Source: Diadophis punctatus similis (Eukaryota; Chordata; Lepidosauria; Squamata; Dipsadidae). From it: DNA of 64,000 nucleotides. The notes under the pieces were generated by a model. The model ran no database searches and was not told the DNA's origin. It saw only the letters and a list, made by a program, of their open reading frames with translations. The stretch covers positions 3,668,501 through 3,732,500 of the forward strand of contig JALIGW010000029.1 in NCBI GenBank assembly GCA_023053685.1, read 5' to 3'. This document shows positions 34,246-45,293 of the stretch, one piece after another; position 1 is the stretch's first letter; each line of letters begins with the position of its first letter. The position numbers were made by a program, and so were the translations under genes.

Positions 34246-35235
34246 TATATCACAAACCTGGATGGCTTTGAGCAAGGAACAATAATTTGGAATATCCAGA
34301 TTTTTTAAACTTGATATTTGTACTCATCACCGAACTGCAAATCCCATAATTCCAAACAAAGAAGGAATAATGACAAATCAAATATAAATAGATTATTTCC
34401 ATCTCTGTTATCTTTCCTTATAGCTCACATCTCTCCTTCTTGGAGATAAAAATTAGTTTCAGAAGAATAATTTTGAGGTGAAAAAAATGAGGGAGGGAGG
34501 GAAGATAACATAGAGAGAAGCATTCTCTTTCTGGCTGCCTTTAGGTGGGACTTAGTTAAAAAAAAGTTTCCAAGTCATGTTTTTAGATTAATATCCATTG
34601 CTAGTGGCCATCTATTGTGTTCTCATTGATTGATTCCTCCATCAACTTTTTAATTCAAAGAACCTTAAAAAATATTTTTCTGCTTTGTAATTAATATTGT
34701 TTGATAACCTTTTCCCATTTTCATTATAAGGTATTGCATTTTGAAGGAATGTTGTAAAATTGACTGAAACAGTTTAACTGAGAGTAATTAAACAAAACTG
34801 AAATACATGTTGCACTTTATCAATTAATTGACATAGACATTCTATCATTTTCATCCATCTCAGTACCAGTTAAACAAGGAATTTTACATTTGAATTACAT
34901 GGAAATGAAGATCCCATTGAAACTTTGTCTTACAATCAAATGGTTGACTTTGACACATTCTTCTGTCTATATTATACATCATTTACACAGGAGAAAAAAT
35001 TCACACATAATTTTATTTGTTTTGATTAATAAAAACAATTATTCATCTTTTGGATCTGTATAAAAACACATGGTCCTTTTTTTAAAAAAAAATATTGTTT
35101 TGGTACCTTAGATGCAATTTCAGCTCTTTTCTCACCTGCTTAAAATACTATCAAGAAGTCAATAGCATTTTCCACAGAGAAATGCAAATATGGCTTTCTT
35201 TTTTAAATATGAAGGAAGCAATATTTATACTATTT

Positions 35236-36171
35236 TTATTTCAGCAATGTTATCTTGTCTAGCATTCTGCTAATTGCATCCTTCACTTGCCTGTTCCGCA
35301 GACTATAGATGAATGGATTAAGTGAAGAGATGATGAGAGTATAAAAGACGGATATAATTTTGTCTTTATCCAATGAGAAATTGGAGCCAGGTCCTACATA
35401 CATGAAGATGATGGTTCCAAAGAAAATGGTCACAGTGGTCAGATGGGAGGCACAGGTGGAGAAGGCTTTGTATCTTCCCTGGGCAGAGCTGATCTTCAGG
35501 ATGGCATTAACAATGGCAATGTAGGAGATCAAAACAATCAGAAAAGTTGTCCCTCCGAATGCAGTGGATAAAATGAAATTCACAAAGTGAGCAAGCTGAG
35601 TATCTGAACAGGACAATGGAAGAAGTGGAGGAACGTCACAGAAAAAATGATTAATAGTATTTGAGTTGCAGAAATTTAAACTAAAAATAGCTATGGTGTG
35701 TACTGTTGAATTTACAAAGCCACAAGCATAGGCAGCTGTGACTAAGAGGATGCAAAGCTTTTTTGACATGACAACAAAATACTGCAATGGGTAGCAGATT
35801 GCTATGAAGCGATCATATGCCATCACAGCCAGAAGGCAAGCTTCAGTGGTCACAAAGGTGGCAAAAAAGAAGAATTGTGTGGTGCATCCTGCGAAGGAAA
35901 TGGTTGAATGTTCAATCACCAAGGTTGTCAACAACTTAGGAGCAATGGTGGTAGAAAGGCTAATATCTACAATGGAGAGATTTCTAAGAAAAAAATACAT
36001 TGGGGTGTGAAGCCTAGCATCAGTTCTGGTTAGAATGATTATCCCAATGTTTCCCACCAGAGTGGTGAGATAGATGAGCAGAAAGAAGATGAAGAGGGGG
36101 ATCTGAAGCTCTGGGTGGTCCATGAATCCAACAAGGATGAACTCAGTCACAGTGGTTTGATTTGTCTGCAT
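35236..36171 (-). CDS. Olfactory receptor C
   Basis: Intact 311-residue class II OR. Landmarks: N4 glycosylation site, VGNIGIIIL in TM1, [18 protein letters not shown] through TM2, [15 protein letters not shown] after TM3, [15 protein letters not shown] in the second extracellular loop, [18 protein letters not shown] in TM6 and [15 protein letters not shown] in TM7 and the tail. It differs from A, B and D mainly in the second extracellular loop and TM5 ([13 protein letters not shown]), regions that contact odorants in this family. The start is confirmed by gap-free alignment and an ATCAG acceptor near 36185. The intron to the promoter exon is the longest of the five (about 1.9 kb) because a CR1 and a SINE inserted there. 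Confidence 0.95.
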   Translation of the reverse strand: MQTNQTTVTEFILVGFMDHPELQIPLFIFFLLIYLTTLVGNIGIIILTRTDARLHTPMYFFLRNLSIVDISLSTTIAPKLLTTLVIEHSTISFAGCTTQFFFFATFVTTEACLLAVMAYDRFIAICYPLQYFVVMSKKLCILLVTAAYACGFVNSTVHTIAIFSLNFCNSNTINHFFCDVPPLLPLSCSDTQLAHFVNFILSTAFGGTTFLIVLISYIAIVNAILKISSAQGRYKAFSTCASHLTTVTIFFGTIIFMYVGPGSNFSLDKDKIISVFYTLIISSLNPFIYSLRNRQVKDAISRMLDKITLLK

Positions 36172-36249
36172 TGTTTATTTCCCTCTGATTGAATAAAAAA
36201 GAGGGAAAACCTTATAGCAGTATGATTATTGTTGGATTGTCTGACAATG

Positions 36250-36258
36250 CCCAAGGGA
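36250..36258. promoter_or_regulatory. Olf1/EBF-like site, unit C
   Basis: CCCAAGGGA, 79 bp upstream of the OR C ATG; same relative place as in units A and D. Confidence 0.4.
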
Positions 36259-36571
36259 AACCCCAAATTAAAAAGGAACAGTTTGCTTGGAAAGCAGGAG
36301 TGCTCACTGTTGTATTATGGGGTCTTGATCAATATGCTCTTTTAAAAATACAATGCTCTCTTGGAGTGCATGCACACCATTACACAGACCTGCAATGTCA
36401 ATCGGCAAAGGATGGATTCAAACCTACCATCATCTTGCAAATTTCAGCAAGGATGTATCTGCGTGAAAGAATGTAGACTTCTTGCTAAAATGTATTTTCT
36501 ACTGCATTCTAGTACTCTCCAAAGAAGGTCAGAGTGATTCATCACTCTGTGATGAATTGTGGATTTATTTA

Positions 36572-37081
36572 CAGAATATAGAATAACAGATTTGGAAGGA
36601 CCTTGGAGGTCTTCTAGTTCAATCCACTGCTTGAGCAGTGGAATGGCCCTATACCATTCCACACAAATGGTTGTCCAAACTCTTCTTGAAACTCTCCAGT
36701 GATAGAGCACACACAACTTCTTGAGGCAAGCCTCTCATTAATTGTTCTCACTGTCAAGAAATTTCTCCTTAGCTCTAGGTTACATCCTTCTTTAATGATC
36801 TTCCACCCATTACTTCTTGTCCTGCTCTTAGATGCTTTGGACAATAGGTTGACTCTTCTCTGTGGCAGCCCCTCAGATATTGGAAGATTGCTGTCATGTC
36901 ACACACACACCGCTTACTCCTTTTCTTCATTAACCTAGAGTCTAGACATACCCAGTTCCTGCAACCATTCATTGTATGTTTTAGTCTCCAGTCCCCTAAT
37001 CATCTTTGTTTATCTTTTTTGCATTCTTTCTAGAGCCTCAATATCTTTTTTTATATATTATGGTGACCAGAACTGGACATA
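36572..37081 (-). mobile_element. CR1 LINE 3' end
   Basis: Minus strand gives the classic CR1 end: CCAGTTCTGGTCACC at the left, GGAAGATCATTAAAGAAGG, ...GAGCAGTGGATTGAACTAGAAGACCTCCAAGGTCC. It lies in the intron of OR C only, so it inserted after duplication. Confidence 0.9.
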
Positions 37082-37342
37082 ATTGTTTCCTATAGTCCTC
37101 AGCAAGAAGTGTAATCAACTTTGGCAGAAAGTGTTCTGTGGAACAATAATCAGCATGTACTATGCATCAATATTTATCAAACTGCCCTCTGAAATTAATT
37201 CCTGTTGGTGAGATATAATCATTACATTTACAATTCATTTAGGGCATTTGAAAGTAGCTGAACAAATTACAGTAAAGCCCTTTCCTGCAGCAGAGATCCA
37301 TCTAATATTTTGTTTCCAAGTAGAAATAATTTTAAGTGAATG

Positions 37343-37576
37343 CAATAGCAATAGCAATAGCACTTAGACTTATGTCCTGCTTCATAGTGCTTTACAGCCC
37401 TCTCTAAGCGGTTTACAGAGTTCAGCATATTGCCCCCAACAATCTGGGTCTTCATTTTACCCACCTCGGAAGGATGGAAGGCTGAGTCAACCTTGAGCCG
37501 ATGAGATTTGAACAGCTGAACTGCTGAACTAGCAGTAGCCTGCAGTGCTGCATTTAACCACTGCACCATCTCGGCT
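37343..37576 (-). mobile_element. tRNA-derived SINE with (TTGCTA)n tail
   Basis: Minus strand: A-box-like TGGTGCAGTGG, B-box-like GTTCAAATCTC, a conserved CAAGGTTGACTCAGCCTTCC core and a CTATTGCTATTGC tail. A second copy lies at 56265-56505, also in an OR intron. Confidence 0.85.
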
Positions 37577-38069
37577 AATATACTACTCCAGTGGCAACAA
37601 GATAGCTTCATATCGACAGGTAAAGTTCTGATCACTATAGCTAAGCAGGAGTTTGTATATGTTGTCCATTTCAAGATAAATGTCAATATATCATAAAGTA
37701 AAAATAAAATAAACTGAGGACATAGTCTATGTCACCATTTGGCTCAATATATAAATAATAAGTCTCTTCACAGTAAGTTGGAAGAAGGAAGGTAGGAATC
37801 TACTGTTGACTCATGAACTTCATTCTGTATTTCTGCACATCATGTATACAAGAGAATTAATTTTCACAAAGCATCATGAGGAAGCTTCTGGAGTTTGGGT
37901 AACATGAACATTCTAAATAATACACAGATCATTATTTTTACATCAGGCATTTGAATATTCCCACATTTGTCTTCAAAAATCTGATGGAGAATGAGGATAA
38001 TGGTGAAGATGAAAAAGATATAAACATTTAACAGTATATTTGGGTATTAAAAGTGCTTTATTAACTTAC

Positions 38070-38140
38070 CAGATTAGAAGTCAAGATTGCATGTCCAAAG
38101 ATGAGAGATAAAACATTGAAATATAACTGCTAATTTTATA
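38070..38140 (-). promoter_or_regulatory. TATA box and non-coding first exon, OR C
   Basis: TATAAAA (38140-38134, minus), donor CTG|GTAAGT with the exon ending at 38070. TAATTA at 38191-38196. Confidence 0.65.
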
Positions 38141-38530
38141 CTTTGTTTATGATTTGTTAAAAACCAGGTCCATGAAAACCTCAGTTGACATAATTAACAT
38201 ATCATTAAAATGCTTTGGCAAAATACATCTGAGGACCTACTGGGAATTCACATTTCCATTGTATAGGTATAGTACATAATTAGTTCATTATGTAGTCTGA
38301 TCACTTTTGAAACATTAATTTGCAGATGAGGGATGTATAGATTAAAGAACCTCAATCATACTCTGAAAGTATGAGCAATGAAGTCAAACTAACAGTGGCA
38401 AAGTAGTGAAGATATCTTTCAAATCATGCAGAATTGGCAGTCCAATGTTGCATATTAGACTTAGCCTATCCAAACATGGACTGGTAACATGGGGTTTTTC
38501 CAAATGTTCCTAGTCATTATTTGTCTATCT

Positions 38531-39050
38531 CAGTGATGGCGAACCGTTTTTGGCTCAGGTGCCAAAAGGGTGCGCGCGCACGAGATAGGTCACACATTGT
38601 GTGCCCACACACATAATGCAATGCCCTCCATCCGCACGCATGTGCACAACCCCTGCGCTGCCCCCCCTGCATGTGCACAACCCCCTTGCACTGCCCCCCC
38701 CACACACATGCGCACAGGCCTCACTGAAGCCTCCAGACTTCTGGTTGGCTGTTTTCGCCATCCCCAGGCTTCAGGAGGCTTTCCTGAACCCTGGGAATGG
38801 CAAAAAATGGCCCAACAGCACAGCCAGAATTTCTTTTCCAAACTTCCGTTTGGCCCATTGGGCCATTTTTCACCATCCCCAGGCTTTCCTGAAGCCTGGG
38901 GAGAGCGAAAATGGCTGAAAAGAAGGCCGAAAATCAGCTGGCCAGAGCGCACATGCGCGCTGGAGCTGACATAGGGCAACACCTCACGTGCCCTCAGATA
39001 TGGCTCTGCGTGCCACCTGTGGCATGCGTGCCATAGGTTCGCCATCACTG
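38531..39050 (+). mobile_element. Complete hAT-type element (CAGTGATGGCGAACC)
   Basis: TIRs CAGTGATGGCGAACC and GGTTCGCCATCACTG are exact inverse copies. The TSD GTCTATCT is exact at 38523-38530 and 39051-39058. 520 bp, GC-rich, non-coding. It is the reference for the damaged copies at 11985-12877 and 21637-22014. Confidence 0.92.
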
Positions 39051-39109
39051 GTCTATCTGGTCATATCTCCTTTGGCTTCCATATTTATTCTCCTAGCTCT
39101 ATTAGCTGC

Positions 39110-39264
39110 TTGAGATGAACAGGCTGCAATCAAGGGAGGGTTCACCAATTTTCTTTGCTTTGACCATTAGTAGTTCAGATTCTTGTAGAGAGCTTACGTT
39201 TACAATAAATATCATTATACTCATTTGAACTGCCTGGATTTTCAGATTTCCCTGGTGCTTGACA
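39110..39264 (+). mobile_element. Possible gypsy 5' LTR end
   Basis: The segment before the gag relic includes ACAATAAATATC and ends TGCTTGACA, which could be the R-U5 end of an LTR. The left limit is not determinable and the PBS is not recognised. Confidence 0.3.
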
Positions 39265-40350
39265 ATAATCTGAACTACTCCTCTTTACCAAAAATTTCAT
39301 GGACTCCGGAATACCCAAGCCATGGCTGCCAACCCCTGATCTGCAGTTATAGCAGATGAGCCAGATATACTCTGTCAACAGATGCCAAGACAGCATAGAA
39401 GATGAAATGAGGAATTTTGCAGCCAGTTTTCAACAACTGATGCAGCAAGTACAGATCCTGACTCAACAAGGGATTCTGCCGCAGCCACAACCATCTGCTC
39501 TAGCTACCAAAGTGCTCTAGCTACCAAGGTGCCAGTTCCTGCCACACTCATCTCCAAGATCCCCCAGCTGCCTACCACAGAGATTCACTGGCGAGTCTGA
39601 TAAGATAGGAACATTCCTAGCCCAGTCCAAAGTATTTACTGGCACCTGACCAGGGGAGTTTCCCAAAAACAGATTGAGGATTTCCTTCATCCTCAGTCTT
39701 TTAATCGACTCCACTGCCAAATGGGCACTTCCATTCATTGAAACCAATGACCCCATACTGGGCAATTTCCCAAAGTTCCTTACTAGATTTAGAGAACATT
39801 TTGGAGACCCTATTCAGATAGAAACTGCGGATAGTGTATCCGCCAGCTCTGCCAGGGCAACAACTCCATGAGAGCATATATTGAAGATTTCAAGCTCCTT
39901 GCAGCAGATCTGGATTGTAATGAGTCAGCCTTAAGAGCACAATTCAAGAGTGGGCTCAACAAGGCCTTAATCACACAACTGATACAACAAGGTATTCTCC
40001 ATGGTCTACAAGACCTCTGTTGAGCCACTATAACAGCTGAGTTTCGACTCACAGAACTTAAAGCATTTTTCGGCAGCCTCAGTCAGCCGCTTCCAAAGCT
40101 GCCCCCTTCCATCACCACCCCAAGCCTCCCTGTCCCCTTGGATTTGGATGCTGAATAGGAGCGGCCAGACAGGCCTTTGGAGCAGAAGAATGGCAATGGC
40201 ACATTGCCATTTGTTTCTACTGCAGAGTCCCTGGCCACATGGTTAAGAATTGCCCATTGGTCTCCGGGTACAATTCAAGGTGTTGATCATCATCTTTAAA
40301 GACCTACATGGCTTAGGACCAGGCTATCTCCGGGACCGCATCCTGCCTCA

Positions 40351-42752
40351 TTTATTTATTTATTTATTTATTTATAAGCACTCTTATAGGCCGCCCAATC
40401 CCGCAGGACTCAGGGCGGCTTACAACATGGATAAGAACGTATAGTAAAAAACGATAAGAAACAATTTTAAAATTAAAAACATTATTCGAACGTTGTTAAA
40501 AAAAACCACCATTCATGGGGGAATCTGATCTTCTTATTCACCCAGCCTGCCGGAAGAGCCATGTTTTTATGGCTTTACGGAAGGCCAGCAGGGTAGGGAT
40601 AGTCCTGATCTCTGGTGGAAGTTGATTCCAGAGGGACGGGGCTCCCACAGAGAAGGCCCTCCCCCGCGGCCCTGCCAACCAACATTGTTTGGCCGATGGG
40701 ACCCAGAGGAGGCCCTCTCTGTGGGATCTAACTGGTCGTTAGGGAGGTATGTGGTAGGATGAGGTTCCGAAGGTAACCTGGCCCTGAGCCATGTAGGGCT
40801 TTAAAGGTCAAAACCAACACCTTAAATTGCGACCGGAGATTAATAGGCAACCAATGCAGCTGGCGGAGAATAGGTGTTACGTGGGTGTATCTCGGTACAC
40901 CCACCACAGCTCGCGCAGCTGCATTCTGTACCAATTGCAATATCCGGATGCTCTTCAAGGGTAGCCCCATGTAGAGCGCATTACAGTAGTCTAGCCGTGA
41001 GGTGACAAGGGCATGAGTGACTGTGAGCAAAGCCTCCCTCTCCAAGAAGGGTCGCAATTGGTTCACAAGATGGATCTGTGCAAAGGTCCCCCTAGCCACA
41101 GCTGAAAGATGTTGCTCCAATTTTAGCTGTGGATCTAGGAGGACACCCAAACTGCGGACCCGTTCTGAGGGAGTCAATTTTTCTCCCCCAAGAACCAAGG
41201 AGGGGCAGTCGACATAATCCCTGGGGGGCAACATCCACAGCCACTCAGTCTTGTCAGGGTTGAGTTTGAGTCTATTCACTCCCATCCAGACCCTCACATT
41301 GTCCAGGCAGCGGCACATTACCTCGACTGCTTCACTGAACTGACACGGGGTGGAGATGTACAACTGGGTATCATCAGCATATTGCTGATACCTCACCCCA
41401 TGACATCGGATGATCTCACCCAGCGGTTTCATGTAAATGTTAAACAGGATGGGCGAGAGGACCGAGCCCTGTGGCACCCCGCAGGTCAGGGGCCTAGGGG
41501 CTGACCTCTGTCCTCCTGTCAACACCGACTGCATCCTGTCAGAGAGGTAGGAGGAGAACCACCGTAGAACAGTGCCTCCCACTCCCACCTCCCCAAGATG
41601 ACGCAGAAGGATACCATGGTCAATGGTATCGAAAGCCGCTGAGAGGTCAAGTAACACCAGGATGGAGGAATAACCCCCATCCCGGGCTTGCCAGAAATCA
41701 TCCATCAGCGCGACCAAAGCAGTCTCCGTACTGTAGCCGCGCCTGAAACCCGACTGAAAGGGATCCAGATAATCAGTTTCCTCCAATAACCGCAGGAGTT
41801 GGAGCGACACCACTTTCTCAACAACTTTACCCACGAAGGGCAAGTTGGAGACTGGACAGAAGTTCTTTAAATCCGCTGGGTCCAGGGAAGGCTTCTTGAG
41901 GAGGGGCCTCACCACCGCAGCTTTTAGGGGCTGTGGGATGGACCCCTCTCTCAAAGATGCAATCACAACCGCCTGGAGCCAGCCGCGTGTCACCTCCCTG
42001 CCGGCCGAAACCAGCCAGGAGGGGCACGGGTCCAATAAACAAGTGGAGGTGCTCATCGCTCCTATGGCCTTGTCCACATCATCAGGAGTGACAGGCTCAA
42101 ATTCCTCCCATATAACCGGACTAAGACTCACCCCCGGCACTTCGGCTTGCCCTGTCCAAATGGAGTCCAGGTCTGTCCGAATCTGAACGACTTTGTCCGC
42201 CAGAAACTGAGAGAATTCCTCAGCTCTGCCCTGCAAGGGGTCTTCAGCTCCCTCCTTGGCTAGAAGGGAGCGAGTCACCCTAAACAGGGCAGCTGGGCGG
42301 GAGTCGGCGGACGCAATATGGGCGGAAAAATGCGAACATTTTGCCGCCCATATCGCCACTAAGTAAGACTTAATGCAGGTTCTTAAAAGTGTCCGGTCAG
42401 ACTCAGCTTTACTGGCTCTCCATCGTCGCTCTAGGCGTCTCTTTAGGCGCTTCATCTCCCGGAGCTCCTCGGTGAACCAAGGAGCCTTCCTGGATCCGCT
42501 GCCATGGAGAGGCCGCAAAGGCGCAATCCGATCTAAAGCCCCCGTTGCCGCCCGATTCCAGGCAGCTACTAGAGCCTCAGATGAATCGTGTACCAGGGAT
42601 TCAGGTATTTCCCCAAGTTCCCTCTGAAATCCTTCAGATTCCATTAGGCGCCTGGGGCGGAACCACTTAATCGGTCCTGCCTCCTTGCAGTGGAGGAGTG
42701 GTGCCATGAAATCCAACCTCAGAAGGAAATGATCTGACCACGACATGATCAT
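40351..42752 (-). mobile_element. L2 LINE with the longest reading frame of the window
   Basis: It runs from the end of the endonuclease domain through RT to the 3' UTR (GGCCGCCCAATCCC) and an (ATTT)n tail at 40351-40374. The ORF is listed separately. Confidence 0.9.
40728..42752 (-). CDS. L2 ORF2 (endonuclease end plus reverse transcriptase), frameshifted near the C-terminus
   Basis: 674 codons open. Starts with MIMSWSDHFLL, whose SDH is the last catalytic motif of the APE-type endonuclease. Then come a linker (PLRPLHGSGSRKAPWFTEEL), KPSLDPADLKNFCPVS, motif [14 protein letters not shown], motif [17 protein letters not shown], motif C YADDTQLYIS and the L2 C-terminal region up to LILPHTSLTTS. 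A frameshift there replaces the usual end; the lost residues (LPCWPSVKP.KHGS-type, in another frame) are still visible downstream to about 40540. The true N-terminus is missing through 5' truncation. This is a retrotransposon protein, not a host gene. Little degraded otherwise, hence fairly recent. Confidence 0.9.
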   Translation of the reverse strand: MIMSWSDHFLLRLDFMAPLLHCKEAGPIKWFRPRRLMESEGFQRELGEIPESLVHDSSEALVAAWNRAATGALDRIAPLRPLHGSGSRKAPWFTEELREMKRLKRRLERRWRASKAESDRTLLRTCIKSYLVAIWAAKCSHFSAHIASADSRPAALFRVTRSLLAKEGAEDPLQGRAEEFSQFLADKVVQIRTDLDSIWTGQAEVPGVSLSPVIWEEFEPVTPDDVDKAIGAMSTSTCLLDPCPSWLVSAGREVTRGWLQAVVIASLREGSIPQPLKAAVVRPLLKKPSLDPADLKNFCPVSNLPFVGKVVEKVVSLQLLRLLEETDYLDPFQSGFRRGYSTETALVALMDDFWQARDGGYSSILVLLDLSAAFDTIDHGILLRHLGEVGVGGTVLRWFSSYLSDRMQSVLTGGQRSAPRPLTCGVPQGSVLSPILFNIYMKPLGEIIRCHGVRYQQYADDTQLYISTPCQFSEAVEVMCRCLDNVRVWMGVNRLKLNPDKTEWLWMLPPRDYVDCPSLVLGGEKLTPSERVRSLGVLLDPQLKLEQHLSAVARGTFAQIHLVNQLRPFLEREALLTVTHALVTSRLDYCNALYMGLPLKSIRILQLVQNAAARAVVGVPRYTHVTPILRQLHWLPINLRSQFKVLVLTFKALHGSGPGYLRNLILPHTSLTTS

Positions 42753-43029
42753 TCTCTGTAGGGGCCCCTGCTCTCTGGAACCAACTTCCCCCAGAGATCC
42801 GAATCATCCTCACCCTGCTGGCCTTCCGAAAAGCCATTAAGACATGGCTCTTCCTGCAGGCGGGGTGATTTTGAGATGACCTCCCATCTGACGTCTCCCC
42901 CATGTATGTAGGATGTTATATGTTTTTTAAATTTTTTAAATTGTTTTTAATTATTTGTTTGATGTTCTCTAAAATGTTGTACGCCGCTCTGAGTCCTGAT
43001 GGAGTAGGGCGGCATAGAAGAACCTCAAA

Positions 43030-43124
<95 letters not shown>

Positions 43125-43784
43125 ATAGCCCTAGTAAACCTCTCAGAAGAGGCAACAGACAGCCCAGCAATGTCTCTACTACTTACTACCTGGACACCAA
43201 GCCCCAAGGCCAAGGAAATGAGAAACACATCTCCCTCCATGAGTACACATGGAGTACACACACCCAAGCAATGAATGAGACTCAATTACTTCCACACTCA
43301 GGTAAGTTAATAAAATCTGATTCTATCCTGAAACTTCCCAGGAGTCAGGAAACAACCACCCCTGTTTTGATAGATTCTGTGGCAATGGCTAGCCACAATC
43401 TAGAAACTTAAGATCCCCACTGTTCCTCTGAAATCTCCATTGCCAGTAGCCAAAATTTAAAAGCAGACCCCACCACACTCACACCACATGGGCTTTGCAA
43501 TGTCAACCCTTTTGGTGGCTAACCACATTGATCTTCTACTGGTGCTGGGGAACACTTGGTTACAACACCATGCTCCCACTATTAAGTGGAGGAACTGGTC
43601 TATTGCTTTCGACAGCTCTCAATGCCTTTCTCATTGCAATTGGCCCTCTGAACCCCCCTCCCCCTTCCCTCCCTGAAACCTAACAGAAAGATCCCCAATC
43701 TGCCAAGTAAATACATGGACATTGCTGATTTTTTGGAGAAGAAGAAGTCTCAGTCCTCCCCTGGCACAGACTGTGATTATAACA

Positions 43785-44170
43785 ATCAATAGGATTCAAG
43801 GTGGGCTGGATTTAGATCTTAGGCACAAAGGGATTCATGACTGATGACGTGTTTGACCCCTCCCTTGGGCTCAGCCAGGTCATCTCCTACAACACCCACC
43901 CCACCATCTTGAGCCCCCTCCTCTTCCATGGGTTCTTCTATGCTGCTTTCCCTCGCCTGCATTGTGTCTTCAAAGTCTAAGTTCTCACGGGAACTTGGCA
44001 CTTAGAACTTGTCTGTGCCTTTGCCCTTCTTCTGTTCCAGGCGCTTGTCTGGCTGGTCCAATTGCATCGGCTCTTCAGCATCCAAATCCAAGGGGGCAGG
44101 GAAGCTGTGGGTAGTGATGTGGGGGGGAGTTCTTATTAATATAGTATATAGAGGCAGAGCAATAATTTTC
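43785..44170. other. No certain feature (possible gypsy remainder)
   Basis: The minus strand has a short acidic frame (43819-44001) with no recognised domain. The sequence may still belong to the gypsy element. Confidence 0.3.
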
Positions 44171-44174
44171 AAAT

Positions 44175-44440
44175 AGTTTACTAGTTTAAAAAAAATTGGG
44201 GAGGAGTTTGTTTTGAAAGGGGTAGGAATTAATATTGTAGTAATGTATTGATGAGTATTCAGTTAGAGGGGATAATATGTATATATATGTTGGGTTTTTT
44301 AATGCATCTTTTTAATGGCTTAAATGTTTTGTGTTTTGATTTTTTTTGTTTCTTTTGTTTTTCTTTTTGGATTTTTGGGAGTTCTGTATTTTAACTTACT
44401 TTTTTGAATAGAATAAAAAAAATTGAATAAAGAAAAGAAA
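44175..44440 (+). mobile_element. L1-like 3' UTR fragment
   Basis: A G-rich patch (TTGGGGAGGAG), then T-rich 3' UTR sequence and AATAAA...AATAAAG A-rich tail (44408-44440). No ORF2 remains. Confidence 0.45.
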
Positions 44441-44500
44441 ACACCAATTGTTGGCTTCCATAAAAGTCTGTAGAGATTCTCAGTCATCCAGGTGATGGTT

Positions 44501-44660
44501 GTCCCAAAGGTGCTTTTTCAGGAGGCAACTGGACTTCCTTGTTTTTTCTTTTGAAGACGTTTCGCTTCTCATCCAAGAAGCTTCTTGGATGAGAAGTGAA
44601 ACATCTTCAAAAGAAAAAACAAGGAAGTCCAGTTGCCTCCTGAAAAAGCACCTTTGGGAC
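44501..44660. mobile_element. 160-bp spacer-free palindrome (fold-back MITE)
   Basis: The 80-bp arms meet at 44580/44581 (AAGAAG|CTTCTT) with no spacer and match at 78 of 80 positions. Same family as the interrupted copy at 6700-7190. Left flank TAGAGATTCTCAGTCATCC is the family's outer end; the right outer end is missing. Confidence 0.93.
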
Positions 44661-45293
44661 AATTGACTTCCAGTATTTAATACTTCACCATAAATATAAT
44701 ATTCGATTTATGACTGATCATTGAACAACTGTATTAAGTCATGATGGTCTTGGAACAGAAGTTCTACAACCCATAAAGCACTTCCATTTTCATTATAAGG
44801 TATTTTGAGGGAATGTTGCTAAAATTGACTGAAGTAGTTTAAATGAGAGCAATTAACTGAACATATATGTTGCACTTTACTAATTAATTGACACAGACAT
44901 TTTACCAATTCCATACACTTTGGTGCCAACAAAATAATAAGGAATTTTACATCAGAATTACATCTACATGCACATTAAATTTTGTTTTATGATCAAATGA
45001 TTGACTTTGACACATTCTTTTGCACATCAATAATTCTATCTATACTGTACGTGCATTTACACAGAAAAACATTCAAACATAAGTTTATTTGTTTTGATTA
45101 ATAAAAATATCTTCTTTTGTCTATTTAAAAACATTTTGTCATTTTATTTTTTAAATTTTCATTTATTCTTTTGAGTAAGCTACATGTAATTTCAGCTCTT
45201 TTCTCACCTGTTCAAAATATTATCAAGCATTCAAAGAGAAATGCAGCTATGGTTTTCTTTTTTGACATGAAGGAAGTCACATTTATACCATTT

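Larger units (their letters stand above)
34300..39110 (-). repeat. Tandem OR unit C
   Basis: Homologous over its whole length to unit A, including the distant 3' flank. Later insertions: CR1 (36572-37081) and SINE (37343-37576) in the intron, and a hAT (38531-39050) upstream. Confidence 0.8.
40250..43127 (+). mobile_element. Plus-strand L2 broken by a minus-strand L2
   Basis: Left piece 40250-40350 (LRVQFKVLIIIFKDLHGLGPGYLRDRILPH) and right piece 42751-43127 (...LLAFRKAIKTWLFLQAG, 3' UTR, long (AAAT)n tail) belong to one element. About 100 bp expected between them is missing, consistent with a target deletion when the second L2 inserted. Confidence 0.8.
39265..43780 (+). mobile_element. Ty3/gypsy gag-protease relic with two nested L2s
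   Basis: Gag-like pieces (GTFLAQSKVF, FILSLLIDSTAKWALPF, FREHFGDP) at 39590-40110 have stops. A CX2CX4HX4C zinc knuckle (CFYC, H, C) is at 40212-40253. After an L2 complex (about 40250-43127) the element resumes with a retropepsin-end-like LGNTWLQHHAPTIKW (43545-43595). This order is typical of Ty3/gypsy. Non-functional. Confidence 0.75.

Noticed and set aside
36444..36972. Minus-strand frames of 65-90 codons
   Set aside because: Fragments of the CR1 3' end, not a host gene.
38555..39048. His/Cys-rich frames
   Set aside because: Interior of the hAT element at 38531-39050, bounded by an exact TSD.
43843..43860. Second hammerhead candidate (CTGATGACG)
   Set aside because: Core-like CUGAUGA only; no stem II followed by GAAA and no closing stems.
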